Under the pieces are notes generated by a model. It was not told the origin of the DNA. It made no database searches and saw only the letters and a program-made list of their open reading frames with translations. A stretch of 5,043 nt of DNA. Origin: Acidobacteriota bacterium. Its GTDB lineage: Bacteria > Acidobacteriota > Terriglobia > Bryobacterales > Bryobacteraceae. Below, piece by piece: positions 1 to 5,043 of this stretch (position 1 is the first letter of the stretch; every line of letters starts with the position of its first letter). A program made the translations under genes and the position numbers. The stretch covers positions 1-5,043 of the forward strand of contig JAJYKC010000266.1 of assembly GCA_021788955.1 (NCBI GenBank), written 5' to 3'.

Positions 1-1
1 G

Positions 2-337
2 TATGTAAACACGATCTGCGAACTGTGCGGTGTCCCGCGGCCGGAAGGTCTCGACGGGGCAAGCTTCGCCCACCAGGTCCGCAACCCCGGCGACGCGCCG
101 CCCACCACGGTCTATTCCGAGTATGCCCTGCACTCACGGGGCGCAAAATACATGATTCGGCAGGGCAGCCTCAAGTACACGTTCCGCACTCATGACGAGG
201 AAGAACTCTTCGATCTGGCTTCCGATCCTCAGGAGATGCGCAATCTCGCTCTGGAGCCGGCCGGCAAGCAACGTGCCGCCGAAATGAAGCGGAACCTGTT
301 CGCATGGTACACCCCGACCGAGATATCCATATCTTGA
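2..337 (+). CDS. Sulfatase (alkaline phosphatase superfamily), C-terminal part only
   Basis: This is the last 111 residues of a sulfatase whose start lies before the window; the frame is open from base 2 to the TGA at 335-337. The fragment opens with YVNTICELCGVPRPEGLDG, the usual sulfatase segment in which the target polypeptide runs 'PT-L-LAG-P-P-GLDG-S'. Next comes a strand pair around SEYALHSRGAKYMIRQGSLKY, and then the C-terminal signature EEELFDLASDPQEMRNLA found in many arylsulfatase and choline-sulfatase-like enzymes. The formylglycine Cys and metal-binding residues would be upstream, so neither activity nor subfamily can be judged here. The family hydrolyses sulfate esters or sulfamates, usually outside the cytoplasm. 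Only 15 nt separate this stop from the next sulfatase gene, suggesting one transcript. It is not a duplicate of that neighbour: the C-terminal tails differ in length and sequence, so the two probably belong to different sulfatase subfamilies. Identification is confident; substrate is unknown. Confidence 0.88.
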   Translation, partial: YVNTICELCGVPRPEGLDGASFAHQVRNPGDAPPTTVYSEYALHSRGAKYMIRQGSLKYTFRTHDEEELFDLASDPQEMRNLALEPAGKQRAAEMKRNLFAWYTPTEISIS

Positions 338-352
338 TTTACTGACCCGCCT

Positions 353-1759
353 ATGCCACTTACTCACTCGAACGTGCCGTCGCCCACCCGGCGGGACTTA
401 CTTGCCGGCGCCCTCGCCACGGCCGCGGGAACTCGGGCCGCCGCGCAACCGGCCAACCCTTCCCGTCCGAACATTCTCTACATCCATTCCCACGACACGG
501 GCCGGTATCTGTCGCCTTACGGCCACGACATTCCCACGCCGAATATACAGAAGCTGGCCGGCCAGGGTGTTCTGTTCCGTTCCGCCTTCAGCGCCGCGCC
601 GACCTGCTCACCCAGCCGCGCTTCGCTCCTCACCGGCCAGTGCGCCCACCAGAACGGCATGCTCGGCCTCGCTCATCGCGGTTTTTCTCTGTACGACTAC
701 CGCCACCATATGCTGTATCCGCTTCGCGCGGCCGGTTACCGCTCGATTCTAGGCGGCCTCCAGCACATTGCCGCCAAACCGGAAACCATCGGTTACGACG
801 AGATCCTGCACCACCGCACCCAGCACGTTGCAGATGTTGCACCCGCCGTTACCGCATTCCTCGATTCGCGCCCCAGGGAACCGTTCTTCCTCGACGTTGG
901 CTTCTTCGAAACTCATCGCGAGTACCAGGCGCCCACCCCCGAAGATCAACCCCGCTTCACCCAGCCTCCGCGCACCGTGCCGGACCGTCCGGAAACACGC
1001 GCCGATATGGCCGCTTTTCATTCGAGCGCACGCACTCTGGATAACGGCGTCGGCCAGGTCCTCGACGCTCTGGAACGCAACGGGTACGGGGGCAACACCC
1101 TGGTTCTGTCCACCACCGACCACGGGATCTCTTTCCCGCGCATGAAATGCAACCTCACCGATGACGGTTGGGGCGTGTCGATGATCCTCCGCGGCCCCGG
1201 CCTGTTCCCGGGTGGCCGCACGATCGACGCCATGATCAGCCAACTCGATGTCTATCCCACGCTTTGCGACCTGCTTGGCATCGAGCATCCGATGTGGCTC
1301 GAAGGCAAGTCGTTCCTCCCCTTGTTGCGCGGCGAAAATCGGGAGATCAATGAACAGATTTTCGCCGAGGTCAACTACCACGCGGCATACGAGCCGATGC
1401 GCGCCGTCCGGACCCACCGCTACAAGTACATCCGCCGGTTCGGCGGCCGAAGGACTCCGGTTCTGCCCAACTGCGACGATGGCCTCAGCAAGTCAGTTTG
1501 GCTCGAATATGGATGGAAGAACCGCCCGGTACCCGAAGAGGAGTTATATGATCTCGTCTTCGATCCGGGTGAAGAAAATAACCTGATCGCCGCGGCCAAC
1601 TCGGCCGGGCCGGCTGATGAAATGCGTGCCCGCCTCGATCGCTGGATGCACGCCACCAACGACCCTCTGCTTCGAGGTCCCGTCGCCGCGCCACACGGGG
1701 CCGTCGTCAACGACCCGGACGGCATCTCCCCGAAGGAACCGACGATCCGCGTGCCGTAG
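353..1759 (+). CDS. Tat-exported sulfatase, SGSH (N-sulfoglucosamine sulfohydrolase)-like
   Basis: A complete 468-residue sulfatase. The N-terminus carries a Tat-like leader: twin arginines in TRRDLLAG (residues 12-19), a short Ala/Leu-rich stretch, and a possible cleavage site near AAAQ (29-32). The catalytic motif C85-S-P-S-R89 followed by ASLLTG is the Cys-type sulfatase signature; C85 should be converted to formylglycine before export. Other expected active-site positions are H138, H188, D256-H257-G and K265. The stretch after the signature (HQNGMLGL), EPMRAVRTHRYKYIRRF, EELYDLVFDPGEENNL and the end ATNDPLLRGP resemble human SGSH in order and spacing, and the length is close to that family's. 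Three positions differ from the textbook sulfatase site (H47, L136, H257; see findings). It sits 15 nt after another sulfatase gene, probably co-transcribed, with no clear Shine-Dalgarno sequence before the ATG. Likely role: desulfation of a sulfated polysaccharide in the periplasm or outside the cell. SGSH-like activity on N-sulfate is not established; the substrate is unknown. Confidence 0.93.
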   Translation: MPLTHSNVPSPTRRDLLAGALATAAGTRAAAQPANPSRPNILYIHSHDTGRYLSPYGHDIPTPNIQKLAGQGVLFRSAFSAAPTCSPSRASLLTGQCAHQNGMLGLAHRGFSLYDYRHHMLYPLRAAGYRSILGGLQHIAAKPETIGYDEILHHRTQHVADVAPAVTAFLDSRPREPFFLDVGFFETHREYQAPTPEDQPRFTQPPRTVPDRPETRADMAAFHSSARTLDNGVGQVLDALERNGYGGNTLVLSTTDHGISFPRMKCNLTDDGWGVSMILRGPGLFPGGRTIDAMISQLDVYPTLCDLLGIEHPMWLEGKSFLPLLRGENREINEQIFAEVNYHAAYEPMRAVRTHRYKYIRRFGGRRTPVLPNCDDGLSKSVWLEYGWKNRPVPEEELYDLVFDPGEENNLIAAANSAGPADEMRARLDRWMHATNDPLLRGPVAAPHGAVVNDPDGISPKEPTIRVP

Positions 1760-1809
1760 GACTTTCGGACGCGGCGCGGCTGCCGTGCCGTGCCCGTGGC
1801 GGTCTGAAG

Positions 1810-1818
1810 TGTTAAGCT
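1810..1818 (+). promoter_or_regulatory. Candidate extended -10 element before the DUF4440 gene
   Basis: TGTTAAGCT fits the TGnTAnnnT pattern of an extended -10 box, and its last base lies 6 nt before the ATG at 1825. A transcript would start at or next to the start codon, and no Shine-Dalgarno sequence is present. I see no convincing -35 box. The 65-nt gap it sits in (1760-1824) shows no T-run terminator for the sulfatase gene, so read-through is also possible. Prediction by eye only. Confidence 0.3.
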
Positions 1819-1824
1819 CTGCGC

Positions 1825-2265
1825 ATGACGTTGACCGCGCCGCGCACGACGCCGGAGAACCCGGAGGAACGTCAGGTGCGGGCTGTTCTGCGCGCGGCGG
1901 AAGACGCATGGAATCGCCGCGATCTCCACGCCTTTACCGCTCTGTTTGCGCCCGAAGCCGGCTACATCACCAGAGACAACGTTATGCTGCGGGGCCGCCG
2001 CGAAATCGAACGGGCGCAGAAAGACGCTCAGGCAGGCCCTCTGCGCGGAATGCAGTTGAAGGTTACTGCGAACCGCATCGAATTCCTCGCGCCGCAAGTG
2101 GTCGTCGTGAATGCACTCGTGTGCCTGACTCCGGAAGAACGCGGGGTGAAACCTACTGACGCACTCTCAACACTGGTTCTGGCCAACGGCGAGGAAGGAT
2201 GGCGGATCTACGCGGCTCACATGAGCTATCGGACCGCGCCGGAGCGCGAAGCACGCCTTACTTAG
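1825..2265 (+). CDS. SnoaL-like / DUF4440 (SgcJ/EcaC-type) NTF2-fold protein
   Basis: A 146-residue soluble protein without signal peptide or membrane segment. It shows the pattern of the NTF2-like DUF4440/SgcJ-EcaC family. An N-terminal helix ends in AEDAWNRRDLHAFTALFAPE (residues 25-44), followed by GYITRDNVMLRGRREIER (46-63), where the family has a strand and a conserved 'G-x-x-x-I' helix start. After several beta strands it ends in GEEGWRIYAAHMSYR (122-136), matching the family's 'GW-I-A-H-S' last strand. The length is typical of the family. Members form small cone-shaped dimers; some are enzymes or polyketide-related proteins, but most have no known function, and nothing here points to a substrate. 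The gene follows the sulfatase by 65 nt on the same strand, so it may have its own promoter. Its 3' end overlaps the convergent rhodanese gene by 8 nt. Family assignment is good; function is not assigned. Confidence 0.85.
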   Translation: MTLTAPRTTPENPEERQVRAVLRAAEDAWNRRDLHAFTALFAPEAGYITRDNVMLRGRREIERAQKDAQAGPLRGMQLKVTANRIEFLAPQVVVVNALVCLTPEERGVKPTDALSTLVLANGEEGWRIYAAHMSYRTAPEREARLT

Positions 2266-2707
2266 CCGATCCCTTCTCTACCGGATAACCCTGTTCGATC
2301 CAATCCGCGCTGAAGTTATCCTCCAGCTCGAGCACTTTCACGTTGTGATAGCCCATGTCGGCGAGGGTCTTAAACGCCGGGCGCAGGTTCGGGCAGTCCT
2401 TCATCGGGCAGCAGCCGCAGTAGATGATGATCTCGGTCTTCGGATCTACGCCCTTGACTCCGTTCTTCAGCAGAGCCAGACCGTCGGGTTGCGACGTCGG
2501 GCCCGCGTAAATCGCGCTGGGGATGTGCTTGGCCCGGTACAGGACATTGAACCCTACCATCAGGATCACGGGTTTCTCGCCGGCGCCCAGACGGATCGAA
2601 AGCGCCGCGGGCTGTAGCAGGTCGGCGTCCTTCCATGGTTCGCGCAGGGGCCGCGAGAACACCGCCAGGGCAAACAGCAGAACGAGGAGGACGGACTTGA
2701 GCTTCAT
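2258..2707 (-). CDS. Exported rhodanese-like protein with Cys-rich active-site loop
   Basis: A 149-residue protein. MKLKSVLLVLLFALAVFS is a signal peptide or membrane anchor, so the domain probably acts in the periplasm. The rest is a single rhodanese-like domain: strand KPVILMVGF (45-53), the segment HIPSAIYAG (61-69) equivalent to the family's 'HIPGA-N', then strand TEIIIYC leading to Cys97 at the catalytic position. The loop C97-G-C-C-P-M-K-D-C105-P holds four cysteines and is about five residues longer than the usual CxxGxR loop; the following helix NLRPAFKTLADMGY and VKVLELEDNFSADWIEQGYPVE complete the fold. The family transfers sulfur or reduces thiols; the substrate here is unknown. 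An upstream in-frame TTG at 2716 would add three residues, but I chose the ATG at 2707 because a TATATT element overlaps that TTG. The gene is convergent with DUF4440 and divergent from recX, so it is probably monocistronic. Confidence 0.85.
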   Translation of the reverse strand: MKLKSVLLVLLFALAVFSRPLREPWKDADLLQPAALSIRLGAGEKPVILMVGFNVLYRAKHIPSAIYAGPTSQPDGLALLKNGVKGVDPKTEIIIYCGCCPMKDCPNLRPAFKTLADMGYHNVKVLELEDNFSADWIEQGYPVEKGSAK

Positions 2708-2714
2708 GTATGTC

Positions 2715-2720
2715 AATATA
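2715..2720 (-). promoter_or_regulatory. Candidate -10 box for the rhodanese-like gene
   Basis: On the minus strand this reads TATATT, five of six matches to TATAAT, and lies 7 nt before the ATG at 2707. Transcription would begin almost exactly at that ATG, giving a leaderless or nearly leaderless mRNA. A GAGAG stretch further upstream would lie outside such a transcript. No strong -35 box is visible 16-18 nt upstream. The element also affects start choice, since it covers the alternative TTG. Confidence 0.35.
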
Positions 2721-2785
2721 CTCTCTCGCGGCCCGGTTTAGCCAGACGAGATGCGTGGATCCTTCGGCCTTTCCGGCTTCCACTT

Positions 2786-2794
2786 TGCTAGTGT
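2786..2794 (+). promoter_or_regulatory. Candidate extended -10 element before recX
   Basis: TGCTAGTGT matches TGnTAnnnT, the same loose pattern as before the DUF4440 gene, and ends 9 nt before the recX ATG. There is no Shine-Dalgarno sequence between it and the start codon. A clear -35 box and a recognisable LexA-type palindrome are both absent in the 96-nt divergent region, so SOS control cannot be supported from sequence. Prediction by eye. Confidence 0.27.
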
Positions 2795-2803
2795 GTCAAA
2801 CAG

Positions 2804-3352
2804 ATGGCCGTACGGAAACCGAAACTTCTGGAAGCGCCGGCACTGGTTGACTACGCGGCCCGCCTGCTCAGCGGCCGCGCCTACACGCTCGGCGAAATGC
2901 GCGAGAAACTTCGCCTGAAGGCTCAAAACGCCGCGGACGTCCCCGCGGCGATCGCGCGGCTGAAAGAACTCGGCTACCTCGACGATGAGCGGCTCGCCAG
3001 GGAATACGCCGCGCTCCGCCGCGACAACGAAGGCGTCGGCAAGATCCGCGTGATCCGCACATTGCGAGCCCGCCGCGTTGCGCCCACTGTGGCCGAGAAG
3101 GCCGCGGAGGAAGCCTACCGGGGGTCGGATGAAACGGCGCTTATCGAATCGTGGCTCGAACGAAAATACCGCGGCAAAAACCTCGGCGAGTTCTTAAGCG
3201 TCGAGAAAAACCTTGCCTCCGCGTTTCGCCGTCTCCGAACCGCGGGATTCTCAGCGTCGAATTCCATTCGCGCCTTGCGCCGTCACGCCCGCGCCGCCGA
3301 AGAAGCACTCGACGCCCTCGAAAACGAAGGCGCCGGAGATTCATCCGAATGA
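2804..3352 (+). CDS. recX: Regulatory protein RecX
   Basis: A 182-residue, highly charged, helical cytoplasmic protein of the RecX family, which binds RecA filaments and modulates recombination and SOS activity. The diagnostic first repeat is clear: DYAARLLSGRAYTLGEMREKL (residues 16-36) followed by AAIARLKELGYLDDERLAREY (48-68), the family's 'L--LGYLDD-RFA--Y' hallmark. A second three-helix repeat covers GVGKIRVIRTLRARRVAP onward to EKAAEEAY, and a third covers the RRLRTAGFSASNSIRALRRH region, so the usual three-repeat layout is present. The length is within the normal family range. The acidic tail EEALDALENEGAGDSSE is not part of the fold. recX often lies next to recA, but no recA is seen here; the gene stands alone, divergent from the rhodanese gene and convergent with the oxidase-assembly block, whose last stop codon is 7 nt away. 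Confidence 0.93.
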   Translation: MAVRKPKLLEAPALVDYAARLLSGRAYTLGEMREKLRLKAQNAADVPAAIARLKELGYLDDERLAREYAALRRDNEGVGKIRVIRTLRARRVAPTVAEKAAEEAYRGSDETALIESWLERKYRGKNLGEFLSVEKNLASAFRRLRTAGFSASNSIRALRRHARAAEEALDALENEGAGDSSE

Positions 3353-3379
3353 TGCTGCCCTAAAAAATGTAGAGCATCA
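3350..3379. repeat. 7-bp inverted repeat across the recX/DUF420 convergent junction
   Basis: TGATGCT at 3350-3356 is the exact reverse complement of AGCATCA at 3373-3379, with a 16-nt loop between. The left arm begins with the recX stop codon, and the right arm lies in the last codons of the DUF420 gene. Being at a tail-to-tail junction it could act as a bidirectional transcript end, but neither strand has a T-run straight after the stem, and the loop rather than the flank carries the A/T run. A chance repeat is quite possible. Confidence 0.3.
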
Positions 3380-3767
3380 AATAAACAAGCACGCCCGTCA
3401 CGCTGACGTAAAGCCAGATGGGAAACGTCCAGCGGGCGATCGCCCGGTGCTTGTCGAAGCTTCCGCGCCAGGCCCGGCGAATCGTAATCACCGCCAGCAC
3501 CGGCACGGCCGCCGCGAGCACGACGTGCGTGATCAGGATCGGAAAATACAGGGCAGGGAAGGCGCCGTGATAATACACGGTCCCGGCGCGCAGGTGATAA
3601 ATGACATAGCAGATCAGAAAGGCGATCGAAACTCCGAACGCCGCCAGCATCGTCACACGATGCTGTTCGCGCCGTTTCTGCCGGATCAGCGAATAGCCAC
3701 GCAGCAGGAGCACCGTCGCCGTCGCGTTCAATGTCGCGTTTACTGTCGCCAGTGCGGGAGCCGCCAT
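3360..3767 (-). CDS. DUF420 membrane protein (CtaM-like oxidase assembly factor)
   Basis: A 135-residue inner-membrane protein with four predicted transmembrane helices at about residues 5-22, 40-59, 74-96 and 114-134. Histidines near helix ends (H36, H58, H81, H107) fit the conserved histidines of DUF420, and the phrases ICYVIYHLRAG and FPILITHVVLA are typical of it. In Staphylococcus aureus the DUF420 protein CtaM is needed to mature a haem-copper menaquinol oxidase, and the position here, last in a ctaB-SCO1 cluster, supports an equivalent role in oxidase assembly. The ATG at 3767 shares a base with the SCO1 stop codon (TGATG), with GAAGG just upstream; this coupling arrangement decides the start over a TTG directly before it. 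Haem or metal binding by the histidines is inference. The gene ends 7 nt from the convergent recX stop. Confidence 0.85.
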   Translation of the reverse strand: MAAPALATVNATLNATATVLLLRGYSLIRQKRREQHRVTMLAAFGVSIAFLICYVIYHLRAGTVYYHGAFPALYFPILITHVVLAAAVPVLAVITIRRAWRGSFDKHRAIARWTFPIWLYVSVTGVLVYLMLYIF

Positions 3768-4324
3768 CAACCCTTCGAGCCTTCTAATCGTTGAATGTCG
3801 ACGAGAAGGCGCGTGATGGCATCGCTTTCCGACGTGTCGTAGTATCCGCGAATGTGGCGGTGCTGGTCACAGAGCACGAAACGCGAACTGTGCTGCATGC
3901 TCCCGTCCACGTTGCCCAGCTTGAACACATTGCGGTCGAGATTCTGCAGTGCAGGCTGCGGGCCGGTAAGAAAATGCCACACGGCCGTGTTCGCGCCGTT
4001 CTCGCGCGCATACTCGGCCAGCCTCGGCGGCGTGTCATTCGCCGGGTCGACCGTGAAGGACACCAGTTGGACATCGGACTGCTGCTTCAGCGCCGTCTGC
4101 ACTTCGTGCATCTGGCTCGTCATGCGGGGGCAGACCCCGGCGCAGGACGTGTAAATGAAGTCCGCGACCCACACGTGCCCGTCGAGGCTTGTCGCGTCGA
4201 AGGACTGCCCGTTTTGCGCGGTCAGAACGAACGGAGGCACGACGCCGAAATCGTCAAACGCAGGGGCGGACTGGTGACACGCCGCCAGCGGAAGAAGCAG
4301 TGCGAAGAATAAAGTACGTCTCAT
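3767..4324 (-). CDS. sco1: SCO1/SenC/PrrC-family copper/thiol lipoprotein for cytochrome oxidase assembly
   Basis: A 185-residue thioredoxin-fold protein. The N-terminus MRRTLFFALLLPLAAC is a lipoprotein signal with lipobox LAAC, so C16 would be lipidated and the domain membrane-anchored outside the cytoplasm. The SCO metal/thiol site is intact: C61-A-G-V-C65-P (CxxxCP) in DFIYTSCAGVCPRMTSQM, and H145 in MQHSSRFVL, the third copper ligand of the family. The strand VQLVSFTVDPANDTP (85-99) with D93 is also a family marker. SCO proteins deliver copper to, or reduce the cysteines of, the CuA site in cytochrome c oxidase subunit II. The length is normal. The start ATG overlaps the ctaB stop codon (ATGA) without a Shine-Dalgarno sequence, implying translational coupling, and its own stop overlaps the DUF420 start. 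An extra C152 (FVLCDQH) lies where other members usually have Val or Ile before Asp; its role is unknown. Confidence 0.93.
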   Translation of the reverse strand: MRRTLFFALLLPLAACHQSAPAFDDFGVVPPFVLTAQNGQSFDATSLDGHVWVADFIYTSCAGVCPRMTSQMHEVQTALKQQSDVQLVSFTVDPANDTPPRLAEYARENGANTAVWHFLTGPQPALQNLDRNVFKLGNVDGSMQHSSRFVLCDQHRHIRGYYDTSESDAITRLLVDIQRLEGSKG

Positions 4325-5043
4325 GCCGGACGGTCAAGCATCATCAGGATGAGAAGCGCGGGAAGATACAGCACGGATGCAAGCAACACCTGGCGGGCGC
4401 TTTGGCGCGTACGGTTCAGCGCCGCGCGGACGCTGGAGTAGAAAAACATGGAACCAAACACCAGCGCGCCGAAAACGTATAAGTTCCCTGTCATCATCCA
4501 GAACTTCGGCAACAGGCTCACTGGAATCAAGACGCCGGCAAAAAGCAAAATGTGCCAGGCAGTCGCCTCTCCGTCGCCGTCAATCACCGGAAGCATGCGG
4601 ATGCCCGCGCGCTGGTAATCTTCCCGGTACATCCACGCAATCGCGTAAAAGTGAGGGAATTGCCAGAGGAAGATGATCAGGAATATGATCCACGCCTCGG
4701 GAGTGATGCTCCCATGCGCGGCCGCGTAACCGATCAGCGGCGGCATGGCGCCGGGCACCGCCCCGATGGTCGTCGAATGAAACGACCGGCTCTTCAACGG
4801 CGTGTACACGAACAGATAACTCAGGAGCGTAAACAACCCGATCGCTCCGGCCAGGAAATTTACGCCGAACGTCAGCTCGAAAAAGCCGAGCGCCGAAATC
4901 ACGACGGCGAAGATTACCGCGCTCCGCGGGCTCAACAGCCCGGCGGGCAGCGGCCGCGCCTGCGTGCGCCGCATCTTGGCGTCGGCCTCGCGCTCCCAAA
5001 CCTGGTTCAAGGCAGCGGTGCCGCTGGCAATCAGGGCCGTCCC
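4321..5043 (-). CDS. ctaB: Protohaem IX farnesyltransferase (haem O synthase), N-terminus cut by window edge
   Basis: The 240 C-terminal residues of CtaB/CyoE, a UbiA-superfamily integral membrane prenyltransferase that adds a farnesyl group to haem B to give haem O, the precursor of haem A for aa3-type oxidases. The frame stays open to the last base of the window: GTALIASGTAALNQVWERE is normal CtaB sequence, so the TTG at 5010 is an internal Leu codon, not a start. The first prenyl-diphosphate motif N-x3-E-x3-D is at NQVWEREAD, followed by the family's MRRTQARPLPAG. YTPLK and GAVPGAMPPLIGY form the next conserved block, and the second acidic motif is MYREDYQRAGIRMLPV. Several hydrophobic helices follow. 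Compared with a usual length near 300, about 60 N-terminal residues are missing. It is the first visible gene of the coupled ctaB-SCO1-DUF420 block; its promoter lies outside the window. Confidence 0.95.
   Translation of the reverse strand, partial: GTALIASGTAALNQVWEREADAKMRRTQARPLPAGLLSPRSAVIFAVVISALGFFELTFGVNFLAGAIGLFTLLSYLFVYTPLKSRSFHSTTIGAVPGAMPPLIGYAAAHGSITPEAWIIFLIIFLWQFPHFYAIAWMYREDYQRAGIRMLPVIDGDGEATAWHILLFAGVLIPVSLLPKFWMMTGNLYVFGALVFGSMFFYSSVRAALNRTRQSARQVLLASVLYLPALLILMMLDRPA

Noticed and set aside
321..334. Near-palindrome AGATAT-CC-ATATCT at the end of the first sulfatase
   Set aside because: The arms are only 6 bp, AT-rich and separated by 2 nt, too tight for a stable hairpin, and there is no T-run; it more likely reflects the EISIS codons.
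749..1417. Long minus-strand open frame (222 codons) opposite the sulfatase
   Set aside because: It mirrors the GC-rich codon pattern of the real sulfatase gene, its translation has no recognisable domain, and the plus-strand protein is clearly a sulfatase.
1760..1824. GC-rich gap after the complete sulfatase as a terminator
   Set aside because: The GCCGTGCC-type repeats do not form a clear stem followed by a T-run.
1420..2097. Minus-strand open frame of 225 codons across the sulfatase end and the DUF4440 gene
   Set aside because: It lies antisense to two recognisable genes and the gap between them, with Arg/Ser-rich low-information translation typical of a shadow frame.
2708..2803. LexA/SOS box upstream of recX
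   Set aside because: I could find no palindromic LexA-type motif in this divergent region, so SOS control is not supported.
3213..3794. Plus-strand open frame of 193 codons over the recX end and the DUF420 gene
   Set aside because: Its translation is rich in His, Arg and Gln with no family pattern, while DUF420 and RecX on the other frames are clear.
3791..4312. Plus-strand open frame opposite the SCO1 gene
   Set aside because: The minus-strand protein carries the complete SCO site (CxxxCP and His) and lipobox; the opposite frame shows nothing recognisable.
5008..5010. TTG as a possible start codon of ctaB
   Set aside because: The reading frame continues to the window edge with sequence typical of CtaB, so this is the internal Leu before the NQVWE motif.

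Overview
The window is GC-rich, densely coding bacterial DNA with no RNA genes, insertion sequences or CRISPR arrays that I can see. Several traits together suggest an Acidobacteriota genome of the Bryobacterales / 'Candidatus Solibacter' type: secreted sulfatases with Tat-like leaders, a secreted Cys-rich rhodanese, and a ctaB-SCO1-DUF420 oxidase-assembly cluster. This is inference from gene content and style; there is no rRNA to confirm it, and Planctomycetota or Verrucomicrobiota remain possible.

Layout. Positions 2-337 (+) hold the C-terminal end of one sulfatase. It is followed after 15 nt by a complete second sulfatase (353-1759, +) of the N-sulfoglucosamine sulfohydrolase (SGSH)-like type, so the two form a probable operon for degrading sulfated glycans outside the cytoplasm. 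A small SnoaL/DUF4440 (SgcJ/EcaC-like) protein follows (1825-2265, +). Its 3' end overlaps by 8 nt the 3' end of a convergent gene for a small exported rhodanese-like protein (2258-2707, -). A short divergent intergenic region separates the rhodanese gene from recX (2804-3352, +), a regulator of RecA. recX ends 7 nt from the convergent end of a three-gene minus-strand block, ctaB (cut by the window edge) -> SCO1/SenC -> DUF420.

How the genes work together. The minus-strand block is a coherent cytochrome c oxidase assembly unit. CtaB makes haem O, the precursor of haem A. The SCO1-like lipoprotein is a thiol/copper protein for the CuA site. DUF420 is a small four-helix membrane protein whose family includes the CtaM oxidase-maturation factor. 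The three genes are joined by ATGA and TGATG start/stop overlaps, which indicates translational coupling. The sulfatases, DUF4440 protein, rhodanese and RecX have no evident shared pathway.

The longest stretches outside genes are only 65 nt (1760-1824) and 96 nt (2708-2803). Each carries a -10-like element 6-9 nt from a start codon and no convincing ribosome binding site, which suggests leaderless mRNAs. I found no convincing undescribed multi-gene system. The most notable points are the altered canonical active-site positions in the complete sulfatase, the Cys-rich rhodanese loop, and the possible leaderless promoters.
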